From: UBA1141 sp963665155
Lineage (GTDB): Bacteria > Chloroflexota > Dehalococcoidia > Lucifugimonadales > UBA3495
Length of the DNA: 64,000 bases
Direction: 5' to 3'
Assembly (NCBI GenBank): GCA_963665155.2
Contig: CAXXFI010000001.1
Coordinates: 744,001 to 808,000 of the forward strand
In this document: positions 52,363-62,285 of the stretch, piece by piece
Layout: the number at the start of each line of letters is the position of its first letter
How positions within the stretch are numbered: the stretch's first letter is position 1
The notes under the pieces: generated by a model
The model's input: only the letters and a program-made list of their open reading frames with translations
Databases searched by the model: none
Told to the model about the DNA's origin: nothing
Position numbers and translations under genes: made by a program

Positions 52363-52722
52363 TCACTCCAACAAGCGCCTGAGTCGATGCCTGCCTGGCT
52401 CAACCACTACGAAAGCCTTTTGTAGCTCATCTTCAGAGTAGGATTCTAGTACGGTTTGAAGTTGCAGATGGGTAGCGCACAGGTTCGATGGCAATATCCG
52501 CAGGTAAATTACACCGGTGAGCAATCCGCGGAGAAAAACCAATGCTCCGAAGTCTCTGTCTCTCGTAACCAATATCGATTGTTGATCGTGTGCGAGTCTT
52601 AACAAGGATTCGTCATTCGAAGAGGTACCAACTACAGAGACTGCGGTCACGGTTTCGTGCCCCAATTCGGAAATCATCCCAATGGTTAAGGCATAGGCAT
52701 CCCCATCAAATAGGAATCTCAC
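52363..52722 (-). CDS. DUF5615 PIN-like protein
   Basis: A 119-residue Mut7-C/PIN-like protein. It has the start MRFLFDGDAY, the SNDESLLRLAHDQQSILVTRDRDFGALVF core and a basic end. In DUF5615 proteins the first motif is usually D-E; here it is D-G, so one acidic ligand is lost. Two bases separate it from the upstream DUF433 gene, the usual toxin-antitoxin-like pair. Nuclease activity is inferred from the family, and the altered site makes it doubtful. Confidence 0.82.
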   Translation of the reverse strand: MRFLFDGDAYALTIGMISELGHETVTAVSVVGTSSNDESLLRLAHDQQSILVTRDRDFGALVFLRGLLTGVIYLRILPSNLCATHLQLQTVLESYSEDELQKAFVVVEPGRHRLRRLLE

Positions 52723-52724
52723 GC

Positions 52725-52949
52725 CTATGTTGTTATGTGGATATCTTCGACAGCTAGAACCTCAATCGCGTACTGGACGCAAGCTTTGATGTCGTCAATT
52801 TGCAACATTGGGTAAAAGTCTTGCGTTATCAGGTCGAATGAAATGCCTTCCTGAACCAACTCCAGAACATCTATTACTTTTATCCGTGTGCCGGATATGC
52901 AGGGTTTCCCGAAATGTATATTTGGATCGATTTTGATTCTAGAGCGCAT
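52725..52949 (-). CDS. DUF433 family protein (putative antitoxin)
   Basis: A 74-residue DUF433 protein with the hallmark FGKPCISGTRIKVIDVLELV, a small helix-turn-helix DNA-binding protein. It is paired with the DUF5615 gene downstream, 2 bp apart, and is probably its antitoxin and autorepressor by analogy. Confidence 0.88.
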   Translation of the reverse strand: MRSRIKIDPNIHFGKPCISGTRIKVIDVLELVQEGISFDLITQDFYPMLQIDDIKACVQYAIEVLAVEDIHITT

Positions 52950-53025
52950 GATTTCGCTTTGCTCTCAGTTTTGTTTAGGATAGCACTCAAGCGAGGTGAT
53001 GGCTATTCACCCGGTGTTGCAAAAG

Positions 53026-54318
53026 TCACCTCACGAAACGGGTAAACGCTTGGTTGGCTATCAGATACGAGGCGCTGGTCAAGCGCAGCAGGCCGTTGTT
53101 TCGTTCCAGCAACCCCAAGGCTATCAGCTCCTGGATCTCCGTCTTATAAACGCCCTCCAGGTCCGCGCCAATATGGGCCGACGCCTCGCTCAGGTCCATA
53201 CCGTCTAGCAAACGTAGTCCCAGGATCATCATATCCGAGTAGTCAGTCTCGGGGTCGATGTGTTCCCAGCTATCGACGGGCAAGGCGCTTTGCAAATCGG
53301 ATTCGTTCAAGCCGTCAAAAGGCTCCGGTTGGCTCTTTTGCCACTGCGTCACCTGCTCCAAATAACTTCTAGGAGAAGAGATATCCCAGAACCGATAAGC
53401 GCCCAAGCGGGAGTGAGCCCCCGGCCCCACACCCAAATATGGAAGATTGCGCCAATAACCCAGATTATGAATAGCCTGGCATCCGGGTTGAGACCAATTG
53501 GAAATTTCGTAATGGTGGAACCCGGCCTCGGCCAAATACTCTTGGGCGGCCTGGTACATGTCGGCGGCCAAGTCGCTGTCCGGTTGGGGCAAACTACCTT
53601 CCTTTAGCCACCGGTGTAGGGGCGTCCCTTCCTCGGGCGTCAGGGCATACAGAGACAGATGCTTGGGCTCCAGGGACAATACGCGCTGGAGGGTGTCTCG
53701 CCACTGGGCCAAAGACTGGCCGGGGAGACCGTACATTAAGTCCAGATTTATGTTGGTGAACCCGGAACTTTGTGCAGCTTTGACCGCAGCAACTGCCTGG
53801 TGGGAGTCGTGTCGGCGGCCCAGTAGCTTGAGCAGACCGTCATCCATGCTCTGGATGCCAATGCTGAGGCGATTGATTCCCAGGTTTAGCCAAGCTCTGG
53901 AATTTGTGGGGTTCAGGTCGTCTGGGTTAGCCTCGACTGTGATTTCCGGGTCCTCACATACATCAAAAGAGGATTCGATAACCTGAAAGATTCTTGGCAG
54001 ATGGTGTTCCGGCAAGTAGGAAGGAGTACCGCCGCCCAGAAAAACCGTGTTGACCCTGGGTTTGGACAGAACCCGGCCCCAGGTGCGGAGTTCGGAGGTA
54101 AGGGCCTTCAAGTACGGCTCAAGCAGCGATTCTATCCCTTGATAGGTGTTGAAATCGCAGTAAGGGCATTTGGTGGCGCAAAAGGGCACGTGTATGTAGA
54201 GACCCATTCCATGCTGGGGCACTATGGACTCAGAAGGTGAACTCTTACTAGACATCAGCGACATAGGAGGCAGCCGGAGATACGCGGTATAGCCGAGGGC
54301 CACCAGGGCACTTCGCAT
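53026..54318 (-). CDS. hemW: HemW-like radical SAM heme chaperone
   Basis: A 430-residue radical SAM protein of the HemN/HemW group. The cluster motif is CATKCPYCDFNTYQG (C-x3-C-x2-C), with FLGGGTPSYLP, YDLNLDLMYGLPGQ-like INLDLMYGLPGQS and the C-terminal HemN region. The absence of the HemN-specific N-terminal extension makes it a heme chaperone rather than coproporphyrinogen dehydrogenase. The true start may be internal (ATG at 54264, 54255 or 54207), because the first 38 residues are not conserved in character. Confidence 0.88.
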   Translation of the reverse strand: MRSALVALGYTAYLRLPPMSLMSSKSSPSESIVPQHGMGLYIHVPFCATKCPYCDFNTYQGIESLLEPYLKALTSELRTWGRVLSKPRVNTVFLGGGTPSYLPEHHLPRIFQVIESSFDVCEDPEITVEANPDDLNPTNSRAWLNLGINRLSIGIQSMDDGLLKLLGRRHDSHQAVAAVKAAQSSGFTNINLDLMYGLPGQSLAQWRDTLQRVLSLEPKHLSLYALTPEEGTPLHRWLKEGSLPQPDSDLAADMYQAAQEYLAEAGFHHYEISNWSQPGCQAIHNLGYWRNLPYLGVGPGAHSRLGAYRFWDISSPRSYLEQVTQWQKSQPEPFDGLNESDLQSALPVDSWEHIDPETDYSDMMILGLRLLDGMDLSEASAHIGADLEGVYKTEIQELIALGLLERNNGLLRLTSASYLIANQAFTRFVR

Positions 54319-54361
54319 TCACTGGGCGGGTGGCCTAGAGGCTAAACAAATTCTAGCGACG

Positions 54362-54730
54362 CTATTCGTCTATTAGCTTTGATTCTCCGTCTACCACCTT
54401 GGAAGGGTCCTTGTCTTCGGGTCGGTTGGACACCCTCGGCTTTCCCGAGTGCTCGTCGATCACGTGCTGGGGGGAGAGTTTCAGTAGGAACAGAAGCGCG
54501 AACCCCAGTACGATAAGGTCGTCGAATCGTCCGATTATGGGAATCCGATCTCGGATCAAATCGAATGGAGATATTGCGTACAGGATGGCTAATGGCAAAA
54601 GCGCCCTGAGAACAATGGGCACCCGTTTGTCCCAGGTTAGCCGCCAGACCAACTTGGCGTTCCGGATGATTTTGGGCAGCAACCGGGGCGCCAAAAAGAA
54701 TATTAAAGGAAATGCTAATCTATGCCACAT
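54362..54730 (-). CDS. YkvA family (DUF1232) membrane protein
   Basis: A 122-residue protein with the DUF1232 core VPIVLRALLPLAILYAISPFDLIRDRIPIIGRFDDLIVLG (cut here into the two blocks IVLRALLPLAILYAISPFDL and IRDRIPIIGRFDDLIVLG), followed by a helix. It is a small integral-membrane protein of unknown role. It is convergent in arrangement with nothing and stands upstream of hemW on the same strand. Confidence 0.85.
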   Translation of the reverse strand: MWHRLAFPLIFFLAPRLLPKIIRNAKLVWRLTWDKRVPIVLRALLPLAILYAISPFDLIRDRIPIIGRFDDLIVLGFALLFLLKLSPQHVIDEHSGKPRVSNRPEDKDPSKVVDGESKLIDE

Positions 54731-54993
54731 AACGTCGCTTGCTCTCTTGCTGATCTAATTATACGGTACCGGGATGTCCCTGGGAACCGTGACAAGTATT
54801 TAGGGGCAAGTAACCAGTCGGTAACCAAAGCCAGCGTCCATGGCGAATCTTATACGTTATAATATTACGACGGCCGAGGCGTTTTGTGTTCATATCGCCT
54901 GCCAGTCCGTCAAGTTGCTACTTCAAGTTCCTTCCAGTCGATGCTGGAAATACTGATGCTAGAACAACCAGAAGCCATTACGGAGCGTGATGA

Positions 54994-56394
54994 ATGCCTG
55001 CTGCGAAGAAAGCTCAGACAATTGGACAGTTACGCCGCTCTAGCTATAAGGTTCTCCCGGTCAGAGAAGAGATGAGGAACAACCTCATCTCCAAAATCAG
55101 GGCGGAAGAGATAGTTTTCCCGGGGATTATAGGGTTTGAAGAAACGGTGATCCCCCAATTGGAAAACGCTATCTTGGCAGGCCAGGATATCATCCTACTA
55201 GGAGAGCGAGGTCAGGCCAAGTCTCGATTGATCCGGGCCATGGTCAGCTTGTTGGACGAATCGGTGCCAAAGGTTGCTGGCTGTGAGATTAATGACGACC
55301 CTTATGACCCGATTTGTCGACCGTGTCGGGACAGGGTGGCCGAGCAAGGGGATGACACCGAGATTGAGTGGATTTTCCGGGAAGAACGGTATGCGGAAAA
55401 ACTGGCGACTCCGGATATTTCCATAGCTGATCTAATCGGCGAGATCGACCCGATCAAAGTTGCCGAAGGCCGCCATTTGGCCGACGAGTTGGTTATTCAC
55501 TACGGTTTGGTGCCCCGGACCAACCGGGGGATTTTCTGCATCAACGAACTGCCCGACTTGGCCGAGCGCATCCAGGTAGGACTGTTCAACCTGATGGAGG
55601 AGCGTGACGTTCAGATTAAGGGTTATCGCATCCGGTTGCCCTTGGACGTGTACGTTGTTTCCACTGCGAACCCCGAGGACTACACCAACCGGGGACGTAT
55701 CGTAACGCCATTGAAAGACCGATACGGTTCGCAGATTCACACCCACTATCCTACCTCTCCTAAAGATGAAATCGCCATCATGGACCAAGAACGTGCCCGC
55801 TTTCCCGACGAAGACAGCATGGTGGTGCCCGATTACATTAAAGAGATACTTGCCGAGATTACGTTTCAGGCCCGGCAAAGTAACGAGATCAACCAGCGCT
55901 CCGGGGTTAGCGTCCGAGTGTCCATCGCCAACTTCGAAACTCTGCTGGGCAATGCCCTACGCCGTTCGATCGTCCACGGAGACACCTGGACCTGCCCGCG
56001 AACCAGCGACCTGCCTTTCATAGTCGCGTCTTTCTCGGGAAAGATTGAACTGGAAACTTTCGAGGAAGGCCGGGAAAACAGGGTGACCGACGACCTCACC
56101 CGGCGAGGAGTGTTACGGGTCTTCGGAGATTACTTCGACCTCGCCGAGCTTGAAGACCTGGTTACCGCATTCGACATGGGCAAGACGGCCGAAACCGGGA
56201 GTGAAAAACGGGCTTCCGAATATCCGGTTCTGCTGGAAAATATTCCTGAACTCTCGGCTGCGGTAAAGAAACTCACGGAGGATGACAGGCCTGAGGTAAT
56301 CGCCTCAGCCATCGAGTTCGTTCTGGAAGGTCTCCATTTAAACCGCCGCTTAAACTGCGATCGTGCTGGAGGTGGGCTCGTCTACCGGCGATAA
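54994..56394 (+). CDS. AAA+ ATPase of the magnesium-chelatase/ChlI type
   Basis: A 466-residue ATPase. The Walker A loop is LLGERGQAKSRLIRAMVSLL (Gln-Ala-Lys-Ser, a variant), Walker B region GIFCINELPDLAERIQVGLF, and VVSTANPEDYTNRGRIVTPL for sensor 1 and the Arg-finger. An unusual Cys insertion (GCEINDDPYDPICRPCRDRV) with three Cys could bind a metal. Such ATPases work with a VWA-domain partner, but none is adjacent here. GGAG sits eight bases before the ATG. The role is unknown; not a proven chlorophyll enzyme. Confidence 0.85.
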   Translation: MPAAKKAQTIGQLRRSSYKVLPVREEMRNNLISKIRAEEIVFPGIIGFEETVIPQLENAILAGQDIILLGERGQAKSRLIRAMVSLLDESVPKVAGCEINDDPYDPICRPCRDRVAEQGDDTEIEWIFREERYAEKLATPDISIADLIGEIDPIKVAEGRHLADELVIHYGLVPRTNRGIFCINELPDLAERIQVGLFNLMEERDVQIKGYRIRLPLDVYVVSTANPEDYTNRGRIVTPLKDRYGSQIHTHYPTSPKDEIAIMDQERARFPDEDSMVVPDYIKEILAEITFQARQSNEINQRSGVSVRVSIANFETLLGNALRRSIVHGDTWTCPRTSDLPFIVASFSGKIELETFEEGRENRVTDDLTRRGVLRVFGDYFDLAELEDLVTAFDMGKTAETGSEKRASEYPVLLENIPELSAAVKKLTEDDRPEVIASAIEFVLEGLHLNRRLNCDRAGGGLVYRR

Positions 56395-56565
56395 ATTGCT
56401 CCGCCTGTAGGTCGTTCGACTGAACGCTGGTCATTCAATCGTAGGTCATTCAATCGTAGGTCAATCAACTGAGAACCGGGCATGACAAACTCTCCTTGAC
56501 TGGTGGTGTATCCAACCCTATGATCAGTACAAATGTGCTATAATTACTGATAATAGGGAGGGACC

Positions 56566-57471
56566 ATGGCAGGGGCAGAAGTACAAGAGATTTTCTGTAA
56601 AACTTTGATAAACCGGGTTGACGTGCCCGATTTCCCGTTTCGGTGGACACTCAACCCCTACCGCGGCTGCCGCCACGCCTGCACCTATTGCTACGCTCGG
56701 CCAACCCACGAGTTTCTAGGTCTGGACTCGGGCAGAGAGTTCGAGCAACGTGTTTTCGCCAAAGTTAACGCACCGGAAGTGCTGAGGCAGGAGTTGCGCA
56801 AGCCCAAATGGCCTAGGGAGTCCATCGCCATTGGTACCGCCTCGGACCCCTACGAACCAGCCGAAGCCCAGTACCAGTTGACCCGAAGAATATTACAGGT
56901 GCTTCGGGAGTTCGAGAACCCGGCATCCATCACCACCAAAGGGGTGCTGGTGCGGCGTGACCTGGATGTTTTGTTAGAGCTGGGGGCCGTGGCAGAGGTC
57001 CGGGTAACCTTTAGCGTTGGTAGCATAGACGAGAAAGTGTGGAAGCTCACCGAGCCTGGCGCGCCCAGCCCCATGGCCCGCTTGGAAACCATGGAGTATT
57101 TAGTAGAGAATGGTGTTCAAGCCGGAGTGATGATGGCTCCGTTGCTTCCCGGCATATCCGACAGCGCCGAGAGCATTGACGCCGTGGCAGAGGCTGCAGC
57201 AGCGCATCAAGCGCAGTATTTGGGCGCCAACGTGCTGTTCCTAAAGCCCGGCTCCAAAGAATGGTTTATGCCCATGCTGAGCGAGACCTATCCCCGCTTG
57301 GCTTCCGGTTACAAGTCCTTGTACCAAAAAACCTACGCACCCAGAGATTACACTCGTAGGGTGTTCGACATGGTAGACGACTCCAGGCGGAGTTGGGGAT
57401 TAGCCACGAAGCCTGCCCCGCGCACGATGCAGGTTAAGCAGCGGCAATTGGAACTGGCCCTTAGCGCGTAA
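56566..57471 (+). CDS. SplB-like radical SAM protein
   Basis: A 301-residue radical SAM enzyme of the Rv2578c/SplB-like type. The cluster motif is GCRHACTYCYARPTHEF (C-x3-C-x2-C), then AIGTASDPYEPAEAQYQLT and ITTKGVLVRRDLD. Real spore-photoproduct lyases are larger in function but similar in fold; no spore genes occur here. The catalysed reaction is not known. GGGAGGG precedes the ATG. Confidence 0.88.
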   Translation: MAGAEVQEIFCKTLINRVDVPDFPFRWTLNPYRGCRHACTYCYARPTHEFLGLDSGREFEQRVFAKVNAPEVLRQELRKPKWPRESIAIGTASDPYEPAEAQYQLTRRILQVLREFENPASITTKGVLVRRDLDVLLELGAVAEVRVTFSVGSIDEKVWKLTEPGAPSPMARLETMEYLVENGVQAGVMMAPLLPGISDSAESIDAVAEAAAAHQAQYLGANVLFLKPGSKEWFMPMLSETYPRLASGYKSLYQKTYAPRDYTRRVFDMVDDSRRSWGLATKPAPRTMQVKQRQLELALSA

Positions 57472-57595
57472 GATTGTGGGTCGGGGACGATGCTGGCAAC
57501 ATACACGTTTACCGGCATCGCCTTAGCTATATGTAACAGGCTGTAGATTCGGCCAACAACGGTTGGACACATCCAATGGCAACTAGGAACGGTAC

Positions 57596-58279
57596 TTAGT
57601 ATTTGGAAACGTTAATCTCGGTCAGCTTGCCTGTTACCAAAAATATTACCCGCTCGGCAATGTTGGTGGCGCGGTCGGCAATTCGCTCCAAATCATGGGA
57701 CACCCACAGAAGGTAGGTTGCTCGCTGAATGGTCTGGGGGTCCTGAATCATAAACAGCAGCAACTCCCGGTAAACCTGATCATAAAGGTCATCGACCTCG
57801 TCGTCCGCCTGACACACTTGCTGGGCTTTGACTAGGTCCCGGTTGAGCAAACAGTCGATGCTGTCCCTCAGCATTTCGGTGGCTTTTTCGGCCATGCGCG
57901 GAATGTCTATGAGGGGCTTCAATGGGGGGGTGTCTCCCATTAGCAAACTGATCTTGGCAATTCCCTCTGCATAGTCGCCCATTCGCTCCAGTTCCACCAC
58001 GATGTGAAGCAGGGCGATGATGACCCTCAAGTCCCGGGCCATGGGCTGCTGGGTAGCGATCAAATCGATGCAGCGCTCCTCAATTTCAAAGCGCTTCTGG
58101 TCTATGTAATCGTCGTCCTGAATAACCCGCTGGGATTCTTCTAAATCCCGTCGTTTTAAAGCGTCGACGGCCCGGTTTATGGATTTTTCCACTATGGCGG
58201 CCAGAACTTCAACTTCCTGTTGCAAAAGCGAAAGTTGTTGGTCAAAATCTGCTCTCACCATTTTTTGACCTCCCCACAA
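57596..58279 (-). CDS. phoU: Phosphate-signalling regulator PhoU
   Basis: A 227-residue PhoU with two three-helix repeats and the acidic metal motifs EXXXD (DDYIDQKRFEIEERC in the first and DDEVDDLYDQVYREL in the second). It links Pst transport to the PhoR/PhoB system and limits phosphate uptake. It usually follows pstB but is here 16 kb away on the opposite strand, transcribed alone. The product is cytoplasmic. Confidence 0.92.
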   Translation of the reverse strand: MWGGQKMVRADFDQQLSLLQQEVEVLAAIVEKSINRAVDALKRRDLEESQRVIQDDDYIDQKRFEIEERCIDLIATQQPMARDLRVIIALLHIVVELERMGDYAEGIAKISLLMGDTPPLKPLIDIPRMAEKATEMLRDSIDCLLNRDLVKAQQVCQADDEVDDLYDQVYRELLLFMIQDPQTIQRATYLLWVSHDLERIADRATNIAERVIFLVTGKLTEINVSKY

Positions 58280-58385
58280 CCCAGCCAGTTCAGCCTGTTA
58301 AGGTGAAAGACCGAGTTAAATTTCAACCTTCCAGTCATTGCTATCCTAAGACCTGTCATCGGTGCCATCCATTAGCTGGGCTATC

Positions 58386-60146
58386 TTAACGCGGAATTAT
58401 GGGTAGCAATATATGGGAAGGGTAGCCATCCTGGTGATGCACCGTCTGGTCGGCGACCTCCAATCGGGCATCCTTGCCTATGGGCGCTCCCGTGTTGGGA
58501 TTACGGTCGAATCGAGGGAAATTGCTGCTGGATATTTCTAGCCGCAGACTGTGGCCCACTTTGAATAGATGACTGGTGGACCAGAGATCGATCACGTATT
58601 CATATACCCGGCCCGGTTCGATCGGTGCAGGCTCGGACTTGGATGTCCGGTAGCGGGCGCGAATCATACCGTCTTGGATGTTGTGAGCGTAGCCGTCCGG
58701 GCGGACGTCGACTAATTTGGCGGTAAAGTCAGTGTCCACCGCGCTGCTTGCTGCGAACAAGTGCACCTTGATGGGGCCGGTGACCTCGGTATCATGTTCC
58801 AAAGGTTCGGTGGTATAGCATAGAACATCGTCACGGTCTTCGGTGGTGCGTTGGTCGGCGACGCCCTGGGGGATTATTAACGTATTGCCCCCCAATGTTG
58901 GCGCCGGGTTCTCTGGGTCATATCGGTATTTGTCCACCGGTTCGTCTCCGGGCGGTACTGTGGAAAGCGTGCCTGCCCCGGATCTGGTATTGGCGGGACC
59001 TTCGGAGTGCAGGTAATAGCGGGTGTAATGGGTTCGGGCTAGAGGCCACTCCTGCTCGTCGCGCCACCGGTTTTCACCCATCACAAACAAACGAACGGGC
59101 GGGTCGGTCATTATGCCGGTGTCGATGTCCTTCAGCCAATAATCGAACCAGCGAAGCAGATAATCATGAAGCTCGATCAGGGCTTCCGGGCCAAAATCGA
59201 TGTCCCCGGTCTCCCGAGACGTAGGGGCGGTGTAAGGGCGAATGTGGGCCCATGGCCCAATCAATAGTTTCTGGCCTGTCCTTGCGCGTCGACTGCCGCC
59301 CCGATCCCGTAGGGCTTGGTAAGCGTTCAATGCGCCTTCAAGGAAAATGTCATACCAAGAGCTAACGTGGAACATGGGTAGCGTTATCTTTTCTACTTGG
59401 TCAAGTAGGTTCACGCGCCGCCAATACGGTCCGTCTCCTTCGTTCTCCAGGTACTCGCTGAAATAGGGAGCCGCTTCTTTTAGCCGCTCCACCCAATCAC
59501 TCAATGGAAGGTGCCGGTACCATTCGTCTGTTAACGGTTCCGCGAAATTATCTGCAGGCAGGACATAATCGTCCATTTGCACCAAGAGGTCTTCCCGGCC
59601 AAGGCGGGTGAGCGTGTTGCGCCCCTTGAAAATTGCGTATGGAACCATCCAACCCCATTCCATTGCACCACCGGTATGGTAGCCCCAACTTTCGTGGAAA
59701 TCGGCTGAGGCGGAGAAGGGGGCCATGACTTCAAGGTGGGGCGGAGCCGGGTCGCTGGTAGCCAAGGTGTATTGGGTTGCGCCTAAGTACGACTGGCCCG
59801 TGGTGCCCACCCGGCCATTGGACCATGGCTGGCGGGCCGCCCACTCGACAGTATCGTAGCCGTCTTGGACTTCTTGGAACAAGGGGTCATAGGTTTCTCC
59901 CTCGGAGTCGAAGCGGGCGCGGCAATCTTGGCTGACCACGACATAGCCGTTTTTGGAAAAAAACCAAATGGAATGGTCCGGATTGTCCAAGTAGCTTTCT
60001 TTTCCGTAGGGACCCCTGGTTACCAACACCGGGTATCGACCGGGCGCTTCTGGGCGGAGAATATCCGCAGCCAAGCGTACGCCGTCCCGCATGGGAACCA
60101 TCACGTTGCGTTCTCTAATTACTTTTTGCTCGTTGTGTTGTTGCAT
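58386..60146 (-). CDS. CocE/NonD family serine hydrolase
   Basis: A 586-residue X-Pro dipeptidyl-peptidase-like hydrolase. The nucleophile elbow is VGTTGQSYLGATQY with catalytic Ser, and RDGVRLAADILRPEAPGRYP marks the N-terminus. The lid insertion (SWYDIFLEGALNAYQALRDRG) and C-terminal jelly-roll domain (YDPENPAPTLGGNTL, GHSLRLEISSSNFPRFDRN) are complete. It hydrolyses esters or acyl amides; the natural substrate is not known. There is no signal peptide, so it is cytoplasmic. Confidence 0.92.
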   Translation of the reverse strand: MQQHNEQKVIRERNVMVPMRDGVRLAADILRPEAPGRYPVLVTRGPYGKESYLDNPDHSIWFFSKNGYVVVSQDCRARFDSEGETYDPLFQEVQDGYDTVEWAARQPWSNGRVGTTGQSYLGATQYTLATSDPAPPHLEVMAPFSASADFHESWGYHTGGAMEWGWMVPYAIFKGRNTLTRLGREDLLVQMDDYVLPADNFAEPLTDEWYRHLPLSDWVERLKEAAPYFSEYLENEGDGPYWRRVNLLDQVEKITLPMFHVSSWYDIFLEGALNAYQALRDRGGSRRARTGQKLLIGPWAHIRPYTAPTSRETGDIDFGPEALIELHDYLLRWFDYWLKDIDTGIMTDPPVRLFVMGENRWRDEQEWPLARTHYTRYYLHSEGPANTRSGAGTLSTVPPGDEPVDKYRYDPENPAPTLGGNTLIIPQGVADQRTTEDRDDVLCYTTEPLEHDTEVTGPIKVHLFAASSAVDTDFTAKLVDVRPDGYAHNIQDGMIRARYRTSKSEPAPIEPGRVYEYVIDLWSTSHLFKVGHSLRLEISSSNFPRFDRNPNTGAPIGKDARLEVADQTVHHQDGYPSHILLPIIPR

Positions 60147-60704
60147 AGTTGTTAACCGTTGCCATTGGGTTGCTAATGCAACCGAATGTTCGCTAGATGG
60201 GGGTCTGGTTGCCTTCGTTTAGATAGATAGCAAAGCAATTGATCATCAAATATAGCCATGCCCTCAACAAAGGGCCATTCCAGAGTTGCTCAAGCATACT
60301 CTCGGCGGGTAATGGGCGTCAATTTATTTTCCGTATATCGCACGCTATATCGCAGGCTATATCGCACGCGTCCGTAGCACGGTGCCGGAGCACGGTTTTT
60401 CAGCATGGTTTCGCACCGCGCAATGGTTTGGTAAACTTTGCATAACATTCGGCGTCTCAAGCGTTGGTGTGGGCGATGTGTCATGGGCAAGGTGTCGTTG
60501 AAAGAGAGTACCTGGCGTTCTGGACTGCGGCTTGGATTGATGAACGTGAGGTGGGGCCTGAGAGGTCCAGGCAGATGGGAACGCTCGCGGGTATTATCTT
60601 CGCATTTGAGGCACAAGAACGGTTGAACGGTGGTCATTCTAGATAGTATGATAGGGGTGCTTTAGAGGCTTTCGGGGGCGTATCTCAAGAAATGTGGTGC
60701 CCCA
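60147..60704. other. Intergenic region between divergent genes, with a short tandem repeat
   Basis: About 560 bp. A 13-14 bp unit TATATCGCA(C/G)GC occurs three times at 60334-60369. No ORF is convincing. The promoters of the CocE hydrolase and of the SPASM protein should be here. Confidence 0.5.
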
Positions 60705-62066
60705 GTGAGCGTCCAACGCATTAAAAGCAATCACCCCTATTTCCATAATAGGTGTTATTTGATTAAACCAAATCCAATTATCAAAAAAATCGTCTGGTTC
60801 TGGGACAGGATTCAAGTCGGCACAGTGGTTCATTCTTTGGCGGGGAATCGTAACGAGCAAAGGTTCGTACTTGCCTTCCAGTATTTTCGTTGGAAGAAGC
60901 TGCTGAACGTCTTGCGCATCGAGGCTCAGCTACGCCTGGGCCGGCGGAAAGTGTGGGGAATGCCCTTTGAATGGGAAATCGACACTACCAACATCTGCCA
61001 GCTAAAGTGCCCTTTGTGCCACACTGGGTTGGGCACAATTCACCGCGACAAGGGGACGATGCACTTCGACACGTTTACGAAGACCATCGATCAGATAAAG
61101 GATTATTGCGTCTGGCTGACACTTTACAGTTGGGGCGAGCCTTTCTTGAACCGTAGAATCCACGAGTTCGTGGCTTATGCCCATGAGAAAAAGATTGCCA
61201 CCATTATTAGCACCAACCTCAATAAGCCGTTGACTCCGGAAATGGCCGAAAATATCATCAAGTCCGGCTTGGACGTGATGATAGTGTCTCTTGACGGTGT
61301 TACGCAGGAAGTTTACGAACAATACCGGGTCGGGGGCTTTCTTCAGCGGGTTTTGGACAATGTAAATCTGCTGGTGGCGAAAAAACGGGAATTGGGCTAC
61401 ACGACTCCCTATATAGAATGGCAATTTATTGTAATGCAACAAAATGAGCACCAGATGGCGGAAGCCAAGGAATTGGCTACCACTATGGGTGTGGATTCAG
61501 TCATTTTCAAAAACGTGGACTTCCCGCATGGCATGGATGATGAGGAAGCCGCCCAGCGTTGGCTGCCAAAAGAACGTACCGAGTTCCTCCGCGAGGAGAC
61601 GTTCTTCAAGCCGTATCAGGAGGACGGTCTACGTTGCTGGCGCTTGTGGCGCACTGCGGTGGTCAACTGGGATGGAGGTCTGGCGCCTTGTTGCTACCTT
61701 ACCGACAAAGTTGAGGATTTCGGAGACATCACCACAAGCTCGGTCAAGGAGATTTGGAACGGCGAGAATTATTCTACGGCAAGAGGACTATTTCAACAGG
61801 GTTACTCACCTAAAAAGCAGGTGGGTTGTATGACCTGTAGCGTATATACGGGCAGTCGGGCCGCACGCAAGCGTGGACAGGTACACTTTGAGCCGCAGGC
61901 CCAGCCTGTGCCTCTCATTATTGGGTCGGCTAAGGCGCCAAGTCCCAATGGGAGAAATAAAGTGTCTGTCGAGCCAATTTTGGAAGATCAGACAGACGTA
62001 GAAGCCGGGACCGATGTGAAAGCTCACTCAGATAGGGAAAAAACCCATGAGCATGTAGGAGATTAA
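60705..62066 (+). CDS. Radical SAM/SPASM domain protein
   Basis: A 453-residue protein. The cluster motif is TTNICQLKCPLCHTGLG (C-x3-C-x2-C), then STNLNKPLTPEMAENIIKSG and VIVSLDGVTQEVYEQYRVGG. The SPASM auxiliary-cluster part has WDGGLAPCCYLTDKVEDFGD and GCMTC. Such proteins modify peptides or lipids, or act as sugar-modifying enzymes. It is followed on the same strand by two PAP2-type membrane proteins, suggesting a lipid or envelope function, though no peptide precursor gene is visible. The Glu/Asp-rich tail after residue 400 is low complexity. Confidence 0.88.
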   Translation: MSVQRIKSNHPYFHNRCYLIKPNPIIKKIVWFWDRIQVGTVVHSLAGNRNEQRFVLAFQYFRWKKLLNVLRIEAQLRLGRRKVWGMPFEWEIDTTNICQLKCPLCHTGLGTIHRDKGTMHFDTFTKTIDQIKDYCVWLTLYSWGEPFLNRRIHEFVAYAHEKKIATIISTNLNKPLTPEMAENIIKSGLDVMIVSLDGVTQEVYEQYRVGGFLQRVLDNVNLLVAKKRELGYTTPYIEWQFIVMQQNEHQMAEAKELATTMGVDSVIFKNVDFPHGMDDEEAAQRWLPKERTEFLREETFFKPYQEDGLRCWRLWRTAVVNWDGGLAPCCYLTDKVEDFGDITTSSVKEIWNGENYSTARGLFQQGYSPKKQVGCMTCSVYTGSRAARKRGQVHFEPQAQPVPLIIGSAKAPSPNGRNKVSVEPILEDQTDVEAGTDVKAHSDREKTHEHVGD

Positions 62067-62285
62067 ACCAGCTAGCTTGGGTGAACCTGTAGTAAAATAT
62101 GGGTAGTGTGCTTCTATCCAGTGAATCTCTCGATATCCCATAACAACCCATTGTAAACCGGTGACAGGGTGAATCGGAATTGGCGTGGGCTCATCTACTA
62201 TTGATAAGAAAGATGCAGTCTCAAGGGGTACGCTGTTTCCGCAAGAGCGGGTCTCCTTGAGGCAGAAGGGGTGCGGAGAAGGATC

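Noticed and set aside
54300..54360. GGGCGGGTGGCCTAGAGGC as part of a tRNA
   Set aside because: Only a D-arm-like piece; no T-arm or acceptor stem follows.
56431..56461. Short tandem repeat TCATTCAATCGTAGG as a CRISPR-like array
   Set aside because: Two and a half direct copies without spacers; not an array.
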